A DNA stretch of 64,000 nt from contig JAIYBW010000004.1 in NCBI GenBank assembly GCA_027488375.1, positions 496,001 to 560,000 of the forward strand, read 5' to 3'. The notes under the pieces are model-generated. The model was given only the letters and a program-made list of their open reading frames with translations. It was not told the origin of the DNA and made no database searches. The stretch is from Pseudomonadota bacterium (lineage in GTDB: Bacteria; Bdellovibrionota; Bacteriovoracia; Bacteriovoracales; Bacteriovoracaceae). Made by a program: the position numbers and the translations under genes. Shown here piece after piece: positions 49,970 to 58,541 of this stretch. Each line of letters begins with the position of its first letter. The stretch's first letter is position 1.

Positions 49970-50740
49970 TTGGAGATGATAAAAATAACTCTTCTTTTAG
50001 GACTTCTGAGCACGACCTCCCTTATGGCGGCTGCGATTCCTTTAAGCTATCAAGAACTATTACCCTACGTTCAAACTGCTCCTGATCAGGGAGAAACAAA
50101 TACATGTTGGTTTATGGCCTCAACAGGAGCGATGGAGCTTCTTTTAAATAAAAGAGACCAAATTAAAAACCCCGCTCCCTTTGGGAAGCATGATTTGGCC
50201 GAATCATTTCTTATTTGGCAAAGAGACTATAAAGACAGAGAAAATCCTCCCAAGCATTTTATTGAAGAGGTCGTGAGGCGCTTCAATCATGGAGAGGCCA
50301 TTCACAACTCTGTGTGGCCATTCAAAGCTTTTAATAGCGATGGAACAACGAATATGGATGTTTGGAAGATGCATCCTGACTTTAGAGAACTTCCCCGTTT
50401 AAAAGTTCCTCAAGTCAAAACTCAACTTCTCTTCGCACGAGGAAGAAAATACGACACCTACGTTCTCACAGAAGAGGATGTTCAAAAGGTCAAAGAGGCC
50501 CTCGTGGCCACATCATCACCCGTTATTATTAATTATAATGATGACGGTTACTGGCATGTGATTTTAATTGTGGGGTATGATGACCGGCTTAAGGGTGAGT
50601 GTTACGAAATTGATCAAGATGAGTGCAATGAACTAGGATCCTTTTACGTTCGAGATTCTAACGGAAAAAGATTCGAGGCCCGGGCCTATAACTGGTTTCT
50701 TATTAAGGCGAATGCCGCTGCCTCGATTCAATTAAAATAA
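49970..50740 (+). CDS. Secreted papain-like (C1) cysteine peptidase
   Basis: A 256-residue exported protein. The signal peptide is MEMIKITLLLGLLSTTSLMA. The active-site region DQGETNTCWFMASTGAMELL has the Gln and Cys-Trp of papain, YWHVILIVGYDD has the His and VRDSNGKRFEARAYNWF has the Asn. This order (Gln, Cys, His, Asn) is that of the C1 family, in shortened form without a clear propeptide. The start is TTG at 49970 with AGGG 6 nt upstream, or ATG 49976. Expected action is in the periplasm or medium. It stands alone, convergent with folE. Confidence 0.85.
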   Translation: MEMIKITLLLGLLSTTSLMAAAIPLSYQELLPYVQTAPDQGETNTCWFMASTGAMELLLNKRDQIKNPAPFGKHDLAESFLIWQRDYKDRENPPKHFIEEVVRRFNHGEAIHNSVWPFKAFNSDGTTNMDVWKMHPDFRELPRLKVPQVKTQLLFARGRKYDTYVLTEEDVQKVKEALVATSSPVIINYNDDGYWHVILIVGYDDRLKGECYEIDQDECNELGSFYVRDSNGKRFEARAYNWFLIKANAAASIQLK

Positions 50741-50744
50741 AAGA

Positions 50745-51461
50745 TTAAGGAAATTTACCAATCAGACTTAGAAATTCCATTCTAAGCTTTTTATCGTCTT
50801 TAAATTTTCCATCTAAAGCTGATGTAATCATAGAAGCTCCGGCCTTCTTAGCACTTCGGCATGTTAAGCAACCATGAGAGCCCTCAATCACCACCATCAC
50901 ACCAGCAGGCTTGAGTTCATTTTTAATGGATTCCATGATGTTGTGGCACATTCTCTCTTGCAGTTGCGGGCGTTGAGCATGGCAATCCACGATATGGGCA
51001 AGTTTTGAGAGCCCAACAACTCGAGATTGATCTCCCTTCGTCGTATCTGGCAGGTAACCCACATGGGCCTTACCCGTAAAAGGAAAAAAGTGGTGACTAC
51101 AAAGGGAGGTATAATCAATATTTTTTAAAATAATCACGTCATCATATTTTTCGGCCGGGAATGTGGTCGAGAAAATTTCTTTTTCATTAGTCCCAAGTCC
51201 TGAGCAAACTTCTAAAAGGGCCCGGGCCATACGGTTAGGTGTGCCCTGAAGATTCTTGTCGTTTAGATCAAGTTGAGGAAAAGCTTTTTTAAGACCTTGT
51301 AAAACCAGCTCATAACCCTTCGCCATATCCTCGCGGGCCGAATTCAGCTCTATCGCTCGACTCCGTATTTTGACCAGCTCTCCATCCAGAAATTTTTCTG
51401 GATTCTCAGCACGGGCCAGGGCACGAGCGAGATCTTTATTGTAAGTTGACTCATAGGCCAT
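50745..51461 (-). CDS. folE: GTP cyclohydrolase I
   Basis: A 238-residue type I GTP cyclohydrolase (FolE), converting GTP to dihydroneopterin triphosphate, the first step to folate and tetrahydropterin. Zinc ligands are Cys and His in LCSHHFFPFTGKAHVGY and Cys in HGCLTCRSAKK. GLSKLAHIVDCHAQRPQLQERM is typical. An N-terminal extension of about 45 helical residues precedes the core. Since the window also encodes phenylalanine hydroxylase, pterin for that enzyme could come from this route. No ribosome site is obvious in the A+T-rich upstream region. Confidence 0.96.
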   Translation of the reverse strand: MAYESTYNKDLARALARAENPEKFLDGELVKIRSRAIELNSAREDMAKGYELVLQGLKKAFPQLDLNDKNLQGTPNRMARALLEVCSGLGTNEKEIFSTTFPAEKYDDVIILKNIDYTSLCSHHFFPFTGKAHVGYLPDTTKGDQSRVVGLSKLAHIVDCHAQRPQLQERMCHNIMESIKNELKPAGVMVVIEGSHGCLTCRSAKKAGASMITSALDGKFKDDKKLRMEFLSLIGKFP

Positions 51462-51494
51462 AATTTAATCCTTGTTAGTTGAGTTGGGTATATC

Positions 51495-51596
51495 ATGAAG
51501 GAAAGCTCTTTCAAAGTGCTTGAGAAAATTCAACACCCCTCTCATATTAAAGTAAATCTCAAGACTTATGAGATATATTCCCCTGCTCGTACCTGA
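51495..51596 (+). CDS. Possible 33-residue small protein in the folE upstream gap
   Basis: An ATG at 51495 opens a frame of 33 codons ending TGA. The peptide begins MKESSFKVLEKIQHPSHIKV and reads like natural protein, but it has no Shine-Dalgarno sequence and no homology I can name. The gap (51462-51695) separates folE from the metallopeptidase. It may be a remnant or chance frame. Confidence 0.25.
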   Translation: MKESSFKVLEKIQHPSHIKVNLKTYEIYSPART

Positions 51597-51695
51597 CAAA
51601 GATTAGACGTCTACCGGTCTGATTAGCTTGCTTATAAACATCAACTCGAGAAAAGCTCTTGGTCCTTATTAAAAAACATGAAAAAATTTTGATAC

Positions 51696-52256
51696 ATGAA
51701 ATGGCAATCTCTCCTTATTATTTTCCTCTTAAGCTGTATGCTTCCGGCCCGGGCCTTTGACGCTCAAATTGAAATGGTGAACTTTGACCCCCAAGATCAA
51801 TCTAAAATTTTCAAGGCAATCAAAGCGATCAAAAAAGTGATGGCTTCAGATGAATTCAAGAAGAGAATCATCGAGCACACCTTCCAGGGAGAAAAAAAAT
51901 TTTTAGATAATAAAGGTCATACAAATGAAGAAGTCTTTCAAAAAATTCTTGAAGGAAGTGAAGAACTTTATCCCGTAAAAAATGGTCAAATGGATATCGA
52001 ACTTGAACTCATCGAATCAGAAAGTAAAACAGTGGGCTATACCTATCCCGATACAAAAAGAATTTGGATCAATCGAATTTTTTTTGACTCATTTCATACT
52101 GCCGATATTGCCAATAATCTTTTTCATGAATGGTTGCATAAATTAGGATATGACCATGCTTCTGACTATTCAGTAGAGAGAAACTCTTCAGTCCCCTACG
52201 CTATCGGTTCAATCATGGGAGAGCTGGCCCGCGTCTATGATGATAAAAATGATTAA
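51696..52256 (+). CDS. Secreted metzincin-like metallopeptidase
   Basis: A 186-residue exported protein. The signal peptide is MKWQSLLIIFLLSCMLPARA. The zinc motif FHEWLHKLGYDH (HExxHxxGxxH) near residue 150 is that of metzincins. Residues before it form a compact alpha/beta domain (VMASDEFKKRIIEHTFQGEKK). The length is minimal for a catalytic domain, and no propeptide is seen. It probably cleaves proteins outside the cytoplasm. No operon link to neighbours is evident; about 80 bp separate it from the CBS gene. Confidence 0.85.
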   Translation: MKWQSLLIIFLLSCMLPARAFDAQIEMVNFDPQDQSKIFKAIKAIKKVMASDEFKKRIIEHTFQGEKKFLDNKGHTNEEVFQKILEGSEELYPVKNGQMDIELELIESESKTVGYTYPDTKRIWINRIFFDSFHTADIANNLFHEWLHKLGYDHASDYSVERNSSVPYAIGSIMGELARVYDDKND

Positions 52257-52333
52257 AAAATCTTAAGCTAATTTTAAATTAAAAGAACAACTCTTCGGTG
52301 CCATGATCTTCACAATAAACTTGAGGAGGTTTT

Positions 52334-52747
52334 ATGCAAGTTTCAGAAGTTATGCATCAAGGAGTCACAATGGCCCAAATCGGAGACTCTTTTCAACGTG
52401 TCGCCAATCTCATGAAGAAAAATGATATCGGAATTGTCCCTATTTATAAAAATGAGCGACCAGTCGGAATTGTGACAGATCGAGATATTGTGGTGAGTGG
52501 ACTCGCTCATGGACATAGACCGGATGAGCCCATTTCACTGGCGATGACCCATAAAGTAATCAGCGTTTATGAAGATCAACATATAAATGAGGCCATTCAC
52601 TTGATGGAAGAAAATCAAATTTCAAGACTCCTTGTCCTTGACCGTGGGGAGAGACCAGTGGGAGTTCTTTCACTTCAAGATTTAGCTCGTGAAATGCCTG
52701 ATGATCATACAAAAGCTGAAGTTCTTTCTGAAATTAAAAGAAGTTGA
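52334..52747 (+). CDS. CBS-domain protein
   Basis: A 137-residue protein made of two CBS motifs (VSEVMHQGVTMAQIGDSFQRVANLM with VGIVTDRDIVVSG, and MTHKVISVYEDQHINEAIHLM with VGVLSLQDLA). CBS pairs bind adenosine nucleotides and act as energy sensors. A strong AGGAGG stands before the ATG. The protein has no output domain, so it may regulate a partner by binding. Nearby genes do not indicate which partner. Confidence 0.92.
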   Translation: MQVSEVMHQGVTMAQIGDSFQRVANLMKKNDIGIVPIYKNERPVGIVTDRDIVVSGLAHGHRPDEPISLAMTHKVISVYEDQHINEAIHLMEENQISRLLVLDRGERPVGVLSLQDLAREMPDDHTKAEVLSEIKRS

Positions 52748-52755
52748 GGTTGAAG

Positions 52756-52866
52756 ATGAAAATGGTTTTGAGTTTTTTAATTAGTTCTCTTCTCATGAAC
52801 ATAGGAAGGCACTCTCAATCACACTTTAAACGTAAAAAAAGAAAAGGGGCACTTCGTGCCCCTTAA
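52756..52866 (+). CDS. Doubtful 36-residue ORF running into the terminator
   Basis: A short frame downstream of the CBS gene has a weak GAGG ribosome site and a hydrophobic N-terminus (MKMVLSFLISSLLMNIG) followed by a basic tail. It ends inside the terminator hairpin. It could be a small membrane protein, but the last 12 codons are determined by the hairpin sequence, so I doubt it. Confidence 0.25.
   Translation: MKMVLSFLISSLLMNIGRHSQSHFKRKKRKGALRAP
52837..52863 (-). terminator. Rho-independent terminator of the OPT transporter gene
   Basis: A 7-bp GC-rich stem (GGGGCAC with GTGCCCC, 3-nt loop) is followed in the minus direction by TTTTCTTTTTTT. It lies just after the stop of the OPT gene (52870). 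Confidence 0.85.
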
Positions 52867-52869
52867 AAC

Positions 52870-55011
52870 TTATTCAGTTTTTCTACCAACAAAGAAGAGA
52901 ATGGAAGCGGCCACTCCAAAAAGACAGATGCTAAAAAGATCAGAAGAAGCCATATTTCCTAAATAGGATGAAAAATCTAATTTTTCTGAAACACCATTAA
53001 AGACTTGTGTGAGAGCAAGAAGAATCCCAGCAATGGCCCCACCAGCAATAAGTCCTGAAGAAAATAAGACACCCTTGCCAGTTTCAGCTTCGGCATGACT
53101 TACATTTTTCTTTTTTCGATCGACCAAATACCTGACAAAGCCTCCGATAAAGATTGGTGTCGATGCTGAAATTGGTAAATAAACACCTACAGCAAAAGGA
53201 AGTGCTGAGATACCGCAAAGTTCTAAAACTAAGGCTAAAGCAACACCTAGTAAGACTAATCCCCATGGCAATTTCTGTGTCAGTATTCCATCAATAATAA
53301 GAGACATAAGCCTGGCCTTTGGGGCTTCATATTTAGTCACACTTGTCCCATCATCTCTTTTATTCAACTGACCATTAATCCCAGGATCGACAAGATAAAC
53401 GACTTTCCCTTGATCATTAACAAGGTACTTACCAGGATTTAAAACCTTGAGAACTGTAGGATCAGCTTGATCAGTCACTTGATAAACAAAATACTCATTT
53501 GAATCCATAGCAGCTTCAGGACCGTTGATTTTTTGTTTATTCTTTAGTGATGCTTTATCCTGAACGTAGAATTCAGGAACATTTTTTGAATATATAGTTG
53601 AAGCATCATTAAGAAGTTTTAAAGAATAACCAATAACAACAGCACTCGTCAGAGCACCAATTAGTAAACCTATCTGCTGAAACTTCGGCGTGGCCCCTAC
53701 AATATAACCAGTTTTTAAGTCTTGAGATGTTGTCCCAGCATTTGAAGCCGCAATACAAACAACGGCAGCAATACTTAAGGCCCCCACTCGATGCTCAGGT
53801 CCGATCCAGCCTACTGCTAGAAAAACTAAGCAGGTTAAAAGGAGTGTGGCCACTGTCATACCTGAAATAGGATTCGATGAAGATCCAATTTCTCCTGTTA
53901 ATCTTGAACTCACTGTGACAAATAAAAACCCAAAAATAATAATTAAAATAGCAGAGAATAAATTGATATGAAGGGCCGGGGCGAACCATAGTCCCAACAC
54001 CATAAGCAATGTCCCTATGATGACAAAAGAAAAAGGCAGATCTCTCTCTGTTCTTAAATCTTCGGAATTTTTTTGGCGGGATCCAAGTACACTGGCAAGC
54101 CCTGATTTTGCACCGCTCAGAATTGTGGGTAAACTCTGAAAAAGAGAAATGATTCCTCCGGCAGCAACAGCTCCTGCACCAATATAGAGGACATAGTTCC
54201 TCCAAATATCATGAATCGACATATCCTTAATAAGCATTTTAGCTGGATAAAGAGGCCCACTTTGCGTTTCACCAAAAAGAGTAATCAAAGGAATGAAAAC
54301 AAAACTTGAAAGGACACCACCCGCCATCATAATAGCTGCGGTTCGAAGTCCAATAATATATCCAACACCTAAAAGCTCCGGTGACACTTCAGCAGAGATC
54401 GCAGATCCTTTAAAAAAACTAAAGGCTTTTTCCGGAACATCTTTCCAAAGCTTCATACCTACATTAAAAAATTTATAAATAAGTCCTAGAAAAAATCCTC
54501 CAAAAACAATTTTTCCAGACTCACCACCCTTTTCACCAACCATGAGAACTTCTGCACAGGCAGTGCCTTCAGGATAAATAAGCTTACCGTGTTCTTTAAC
54601 GATTAAGGCCTTTCTTAGAGGAATCATCATGAGAACACCTAATAGACCACCGAGGACAGATACCGTCATCACACGATTGAGATCTAAGTCATAACCTAAA
54701 ATGAGAAGAGCTGGCATCGTGACCGCAACGCCGAAGGCAATTGATTCACCAGCAGAGCCAGTTGTTTGAACCATATTATTTTCTAAAATTGTGGCACGAC
54801 GAAATCCAAAGAGATGAGAAAGACCTTTAAAAAGAGTAATTGAAAGTACGGCCACGGGAATGGAGGCGGAGACAGTCATACCAACTTTCAGTGCTAAATA
54901 AAGTGAAGAAGCCCCAAAAAGTATTCCAAGTAAAATACCCATCAGAATTGGGCCGATACTGAACTCTTTAAGCTTATCAGTTGCACCAATAAAGGGTTTA
55001 AAATCTTTCAT
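52870..55011 (-). CDS. OPT-family oligopeptide transporter
   Basis: A polytopic inner-membrane protein of about 713 residues with some 15 hydrophobic segments. The N-terminal ILLGILFGASSLYLALKVGMTVSASIPVAVL and the NMVQTTGSAGESIAFGV segment are typical of bacterial OPT/YSL transporters, which take up small peptides or metal chelates with protons. A soluble loop of about 90 residues (about 480-570) interrupts the membrane domain. The start is the second of two ATGs (55011); a GTG at 55023 and ATG 55014 are alternatives. GGAG is 6 nt before 55011. Predators are expected to import peptides, so this fits the degradative gene set. Confidence 0.92.
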   Translation of the reverse strand: MKDFKPFIGATDKLKEFSIGPILMGILLGILFGASSLYLALKVGMTVSASIPVAVLSITLFKGLSHLFGFRRATILENNMVQTTGSAGESIAFGVAVTMPALLILGYDLDLNRVMTVSVLGGLLGVLMMIPLRKALIVKEHGKLIYPEGTACAEVLMVGEKGGESGKIVFGGFFLGLIYKFFNVGMKLWKDVPEKAFSFFKGSAISAEVSPELLGVGYIIGLRTAAIMMAGGVLSSFVFIPLITLFGETQSGPLYPAKMLIKDMSIHDIWRNYVLYIGAGAVAAGGIISLFQSLPTILSGAKSGLASVLGSRQKNSEDLRTERDLPFSFVIIGTLLMVLGLWFAPALHINLFSAILIIIFGFLFVTVSSRLTGEIGSSSNPISGMTVATLLLTCLVFLAVGWIGPEHRVGALSIAAVVCIAASNAGTTSQDLKTGYIVGATPKFQQIGLLIGALTSAVVIGYSLKLLNDASTIYSKNVPEFYVQDKASLKNKQKINGPEAAMDSNEYFVYQVTDQADPTVLKVLNPGKYLVNDQGKVVYLVDPGINGQLNKRDDGTSVTKYEAPKARLMSLIIDGILTQKLPWGLVLLGVALALVLELCGISALPFAVGVYLPISASTPIFIGGFVRYLVDRKKKNVSHAEAETGKGVLFSSGLIAGGAIAGILLALTQVFNGVSEKLDFSSYLGNMASSDLFSICLFGVAASILFFVGRKTE

Positions 55012-55159
55012 CATGATCTCCACAAAAAATTAAATGAGTTAGAAATCCAATCTTAACATCAAAAACTAAGTTGAATAGTCATTTAAAGGGACCTTTTTAC
55101 AGCCTTTACCGCTTTAGGCGAGAAGTTAAAATAGGTACTTAAAAATAAAAGGAGTTCAA

Positions 55160-55426
55160 ATGTCAAAATGGACAGCACAAGTTCAAGTTAAATGGACTAA
55201 GGATGCTCCAGTTTGGGAAAACTGGAATTGGTTAAAAAAATGGAAAGAAGTTAAGTGGGCCGCTTCAACAATGGGTGAATGGGACATGATCCTGTGGGTT
55301 GATTGCAAAACACCTGAAGAATTAGAAAAATTTGTTCATGATAAATTATGGGCAAAAAAATGGGTCGCCGATACAAAATCAACTTGGACCAAAGAAGTTT
55401 GGAACAATTGGAAAAAATCAGCCTAA
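55160..55426 (+). CDS. Trp-rich AsnC/Lrp ligand-domain-like small protein
   Basis: An 88-residue protein with 14 Trp (16 percent) and many Lys. The pattern, about two beta-alpha-beta units (SKWTAQVQVKWTKDAPVWEN, TMGEWDMILWVDCKTPEELEKFVHDKL), matches the ferredoxin-like ligand-binding domain of Lrp/AsnC regulators without their DNA-binding part. Such stand-alone domains form dimers and higher rings. The Trp are spread over most strands, including the C-terminal STWTKEVWNNWKK. AGGAG precedes the ATG and a strong terminator follows. It is a single-gene unit. Function is unknown. Confidence 0.8.
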   Translation: MSKWTAQVQVKWTKDAPVWENWNWLKKWKEVKWAASTMGEWDMILWVDCKTPEELEKFVHDKLWAKKWVADTKSTWTKEVWNNWKKSA

Positions 55427-55455
55427 AAAAAGCCCCTTAATGGGGCTTTTTTTTT
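55423..55455 (+). terminator. Rho-independent terminator of the Trp-rich protein gene
   Basis: AAAAAAAGCCCC and GGGGCTTTTTTTTT form a hairpin with a 5-nt loop followed by nine T. It is nearly symmetrical, so it could work in both directions, and it directly precedes the phosphoesterase gene. Confidence 0.95.
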
Positions 55456-55468
55456 GTATACTAACGAA

Positions 55469-56530
55469 ATGAAAAGATGGCTTTTTTTTCTCTTTTTCCT
55501 TTTAATATTTATTAGTCCTTTTTATATGTATTTTTTATGGAGCCTTGGCCAGCCATGGGTTCTTCAATTTGTTCAAGTACTTTTTATTTTATTTATTCTT
55601 TTCCCACTATTTCGCCATCATAAATATTTATCCCATGTCTCTTATCACTCAATGGGAATTTTAAGCTTTTTCTTTATCTTTATTTTAATGAAAGATTTCT
55701 TAAAAATATTTTCGCTTATCGTAGAAGATCAATGGGTGCTTGCAAGTAGTCTTATCATGAGCCTTAGTGCCACAAGGAATGCACTTAAGGAACCTCATAT
55801 CAAAAAAATAAATCTTCAAATAGATGACTTGCCGAATGAACTTAACGGACTTCGTATTGTACAACTATCGGATCTGCATGTTGGACCGACTATAGGTAAA
55901 AAATATATCGACAATATTGTCAATATCGTGAATCAACTTGATGCTGATCTCGTTGCACTCACAGGAGATATTGGAGACGGACCAGTTGAAAAACATAGAA
56001 CATCAATTGAATCATTTAAAAATCTGAAATCGAAGCTCGGAGTTTTCTTTGTCCCTGGGAATCATGAATACTATTGGAATGCCAACGAATGGATGAATGC
56101 TGTAAATAATTTAAAGGTCATTGTGTTACTGAATAGAGGGAAAGTCCTCAATTTAAATAATAAAAAAATTTTAATCGCAGGAGTTTCAGATCCTGCTGGG
56201 GGTATTACTCCGGACCCGGCCATAAGTCTTGAGCTAGATCACCATTCAGACGTTAAAATACTTCTTTCCCATAGGCCTGGTCTCGCAGACGAGGCCTCAA
56301 AAATGGGTTACCACCTCCAACTTTCAGGCCACACCCATGCAGGTCAGTTTTTCCCATGGACTATAATAGTTCGATTCTTTCATAAGCATTTTAAGGGCGC
56401 TTACAAAATAAATGATATGTGGCTCTATGTTAATCAAGGGACAGGGAGCTGGGGACCAATGATGAGACTAGGAAGCCAAACAGAAATAACATTACTTGAA
56501 ATAAACTCCACAAAAGACATCGAAAAATAA
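55469..56530 (+). CDS. Membrane-anchored metallophosphoesterase (YaeI-like)
   Basis: A 353-residue protein. Three to four membrane segments occupy about residues 1-100. A metallophosphoesterase domain follows, with DLHVG, GDIGDG, GNHEYYW, SHRPG and SGHTHAGQF, all five metal-binding motifs. The family includes YaeI, which acts on UDP-2,3-diacylglucosamine or lipid substrates, and other membrane phosphoesterases. ATG 55469 is chosen, because the upstream frame would begin inside the terminator. TATACT ends 6 nt before the ATG and no Shine-Dalgarno is seen, so leaderless translation is possible. Confidence 0.88.
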   Translation: MKRWLFFLFFLLIFISPFYMYFLWSLGQPWVLQFVQVLFILFILFPLFRHHKYLSHVSYHSMGILSFFFIFILMKDFLKIFSLIVEDQWVLASSLIMSLSATRNALKEPHIKKINLQIDDLPNELNGLRIVQLSDLHVGPTIGKKYIDNIVNIVNQLDADLVALTGDIGDGPVEKHRTSIESFKNLKSKLGVFFVPGNHEYYWNANEWMNAVNNLKVIVLLNRGKVLNLNNKKILIAGVSDPAGGITPDPAISLELDHHSDVKILLSHRPGLADEASKMGYHLQLSGHTHAGQFFPWTIIVRFFHKHFKGAYKINDMWLYVNQGTGSWGPMMRLGSQTEITLLEINSTKDIEK

Positions 56531-56596
56531 ATCTTCAGAATTCATTTGGTTTTACAAACGAAAAAAGCATGCAAGCATGTGATTCAAGATGGGAGA

Positions 56597-56830
56597 ATGA
56601 ATCTGAAAAATATAGCTGTATTCTATTTTTTGTTTAATTTTATCACAATGGGTGACTTACCTATCATTCAAGATCCCATCAACCTGACAACAACCAAGCG
56701 AGAGAAGAGAAAACCCGCACAGTCAGATTCACAAGAAAAGATAAAAAAGGAGATAAAAGATGAGCGAAACAATACTCTTAAAGATCAAAGAACATCACCA
56801 AACAATAAGAACAATCATAACAAAGATTGA
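56597..56830 (+). CDS. Doubtful small secreted or membrane protein
   Basis: A 77-residue frame starting at ATG 56597 (MNLKNIAVFYFLFNFITMGD) has a hydrophobic N-terminus and a Lys/Asn/Asp-rich tail. GGGAG stands too close to the ATG. Its last 71 bases overlap the hemerythrin gene in another frame. It may be a real small protein coupled to hemerythrin or a chance frame in an A+T-rich region. Confidence 0.3.
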   Translation: MNLKNIAVFYFLFNFITMGDLPIIQDPINLTTTKREKRKPAQSDSQEKIKKEIKDERNNTLKDQRTSPNNKNNHNKD

Positions 56831-57209
56831 AAAAGAAACAAATCTTGAAGCTAAGAAAGAGCTTTATTTAGAACTAAGACTAGAACTAAGCACTCATATG
56901 GAGAGCGAAGAAAAGACAATTTACAAGCATCTCACCGAGGACGTCGGAGATGAGGAAGCTGAAGAAATAGCTCACGATGCATTTGATGAACATGAGGAAA
57001 TTAGATTGTTCATTGATCAATTAGACAAATTATCAATTGAAAATAAAAACTGGGACGAGACATTTGATAAACTTGCAAAAACTTTTATAGAGCATCAAAT
57101 CAAGGAAGAAGTGAGTCTTTTTGCCGAGGCTCGTGAGGAATTCTCAAAACAAGAGCTCATCGATTTTGGTGAAGAATTTGAAGAGGTTAAAATTGACAGT
57201 TATCCATAA
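56760..57209 (+). CDS. Hemerythrin-like (HHE) protein
   Basis: A 149-residue helical-bundle protein of the hemerythrin/HHE family. Ligand residues lie in EHHQTIRTII, STHMESEEKTIYKHL, FDEHEEIRLFI and IEHQIKEEVSLF, giving the His/Glu set for a di-iron site. It probably binds oxygen, nitric oxide or iron, or senses them. GGAG precedes the ATG. The protein is acidic and cytoplasmic. It lies 42 bp upstream of the NAD(P)-binding gene, perhaps co-transcribed. Confidence 0.85.
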   Translation: MSETILLKIKEHHQTIRTIITKIEKETNLEAKKELYLELRLELSTHMESEEKTIYKHLTEDVGDEEAEEIAHDAFDEHEEIRLFIDQLDKLSIENKNWDETFDKLAKTFIEHQIKEEVSLFAEAREEFSKQELIDFGEEFEEVKIDSYP

Positions 57210-57251
57210 TTTTATTGCCAATTAACCTGTATCAACGTTTAAATAAATTCT

Positions 57252-57905
57252 ATGAAATATTCAGCTGCTCTTATAGGTGCTACAGGTCTCGTCGGTTCAG
57301 AAATTCTTCAATATCTCATTAATGATGAGAGAATTAAAAATATTCGAATTTTCACAAGAAGATCCACTGGAATAGGCCATCCAAAAATTACTGAATTTGT
57401 CGTCAACTTTGATGAATTAAACAACTGGCGTCATGAAGTTAAGGGAGATATTTTATTTTCCGCTTTAGGAACCACTTTAAAACAGGTTGGCTCAAGAGAA
57501 GCTCAGAGGGTGATAGACTATGATTATCAACTAAGAGTCGCCCAGGTTGCAAGGATCAATGGAATTTATAATTATGTTTTGGTCTCTGCACCTGGTGCCA
57601 ATGTAAAATCCCTCTTCGCTTACACAAAGATCAAGGGTGAACTAGAAAGAGATGTCATGAAGCTCAGCTTCAAAAAATTAACAATCATTCGTCCAGGACT
57701 TCTCAAAGGTCAGAGAGAAAAGAAAAGATTTTTTGAAGAAAAAGCAGGAAAAATTTTTGGTATATTGCCCATCATCCCAGGACTTGAAACACTCAGACCT
57801 GTTAGTGGTAAATTAGTGGCCCATTGCTGTCTAGAAAAAGCGCTAGATCAGGAAATGGGACAAAGAATAATTCACCCTAAAGACATTCTCCAAGTACTAA
57901 AATAA
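57252..57905 (+). CDS. NAD(P)-binding atypical SDR oxidoreductase (HTATIP2/YwnB-like)
   Basis: A 217-residue Rossmann-fold protein. The glycine motif is ALIGATGLVGSEILQ, with RRSTG following as the NADP-binding basic patch. The Tyr/Lys pair is in FAYTKIKGELE and the third motif is IIRPGLLKG. The family contains atypical short-chain reductases and NAD(P)H-binding regulators. The substrate is unknown. The end abuts the cyclophilin gene in convergent orientation, with 1 bp between. Confidence 0.87.
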   Translation: MKYSAALIGATGLVGSEILQYLINDERIKNIRIFTRRSTGIGHPKITEFVVNFDELNNWRHEVKGDILFSALGTTLKQVGSREAQRVIDYDYQLRVAQVARINGIYNYVLVSAPGANVKSLFAYTKIKGELERDVMKLSFKKLTIIRPGLLKGQREKKRFFEEKAGKIFGILPIIPGLETLRPVSGKLVAHCCLEKALDQEMGQRIIHPKDILQVLK

Positions 57906-57906
57906 T

Positions 57907-58467
57907 CTACTTTTTTCTTCTTATGGATTTAATAATAACTGAATCCATAGGCACATCAGAATAAGGCCCAATCTGGCCTGTCTTCACCATTTTGATTCGG
58001 TTTACAATATGCATCCCTTGAATGACCTTGCCAAAAACCGCATACCCCCATCCATTAGCATCTGGGGAAGTGTGATTCAAAAAACTATTATCTGCAACAT
58101 TGATGAAAAACTGTGCAGAAGCTGAATGTGGATCAGATGTTCTTGCCATCGCAAGTGTGCCAACCTCGTTTCTTAGACCATTTGCAGCTTCATTTTTAAT
58201 AGGTGCCCGGGTCTTCTTTTCAGTCATTTTTTCATTGAAGCCCCCGCCTTGAATCATAAAATTATTAATAACCCTATGAAAAATTGTTCCATCATAAAAT
58301 TTTTCATCAACATATTTGAGGAAATTCGTAACAGTCTGTGGAGACTTATCTTGAAAAAGTTCGATCTCAATAATTCCTTGATTAGTCTCCATAACAACCT
58401 TCGGTTGCTCGGCCAAGGCCAATTGAGCAAAAATAGAAACACAAATAACTAATATTGTTTTGATCAT
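57907..58467 (-). CDS. ppiA: Periplasmic peptidyl-prolyl cis-trans isomerase (cyclophilin)
   Basis: A 186-residue exported cyclophilin. A signal peptide ([19 protein letters not shown]) is followed by the complete catalytic core: [15 protein letters not shown] (catalytic Arg in FHRV), [17 protein letters not shown] and [10 protein letters not shown]. It catalyses proline isomerisation during folding in the periplasm, assisting outer-membrane and secreted proteins. The symbol ppiA is given by location and type; other periplasmic cyclophilins are possible. It is a single gene with no visible operon. Confidence 0.93.
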   Translation of the reverse strand: MIKTILVICVSIFAQLALAEQPKVVMETNQGIIEIELFQDKSPQTVTNFLKYVDEKFYDGTIFHRVINNFMIQGGGFNEKMTEKKTRAPIKNEAANGLRNEVGTLAMARTSDPHSASAQFFINVADNSFLNHTSPDANGWGYAVFGKVIQGMHIVNRIKMVKTGQIGPYSDVPMDSVIIKSIRRKK

Positions 58468-58541
58468 AAAATTCCTTGATAGAAGTAAATGATAAAACAG
58501 AATTATTAAAATTCAAATCAAATTGAAATTTAGTTTAAATC

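Noticed and set aside
53795..54205. 136-codon minus-strand frame within the OPT gene
   Set aside because: It is a shifted-frame shadow of a membrane protein; its odd composition (Cys and Tyr-rich) and lack of a start signal argue against it.
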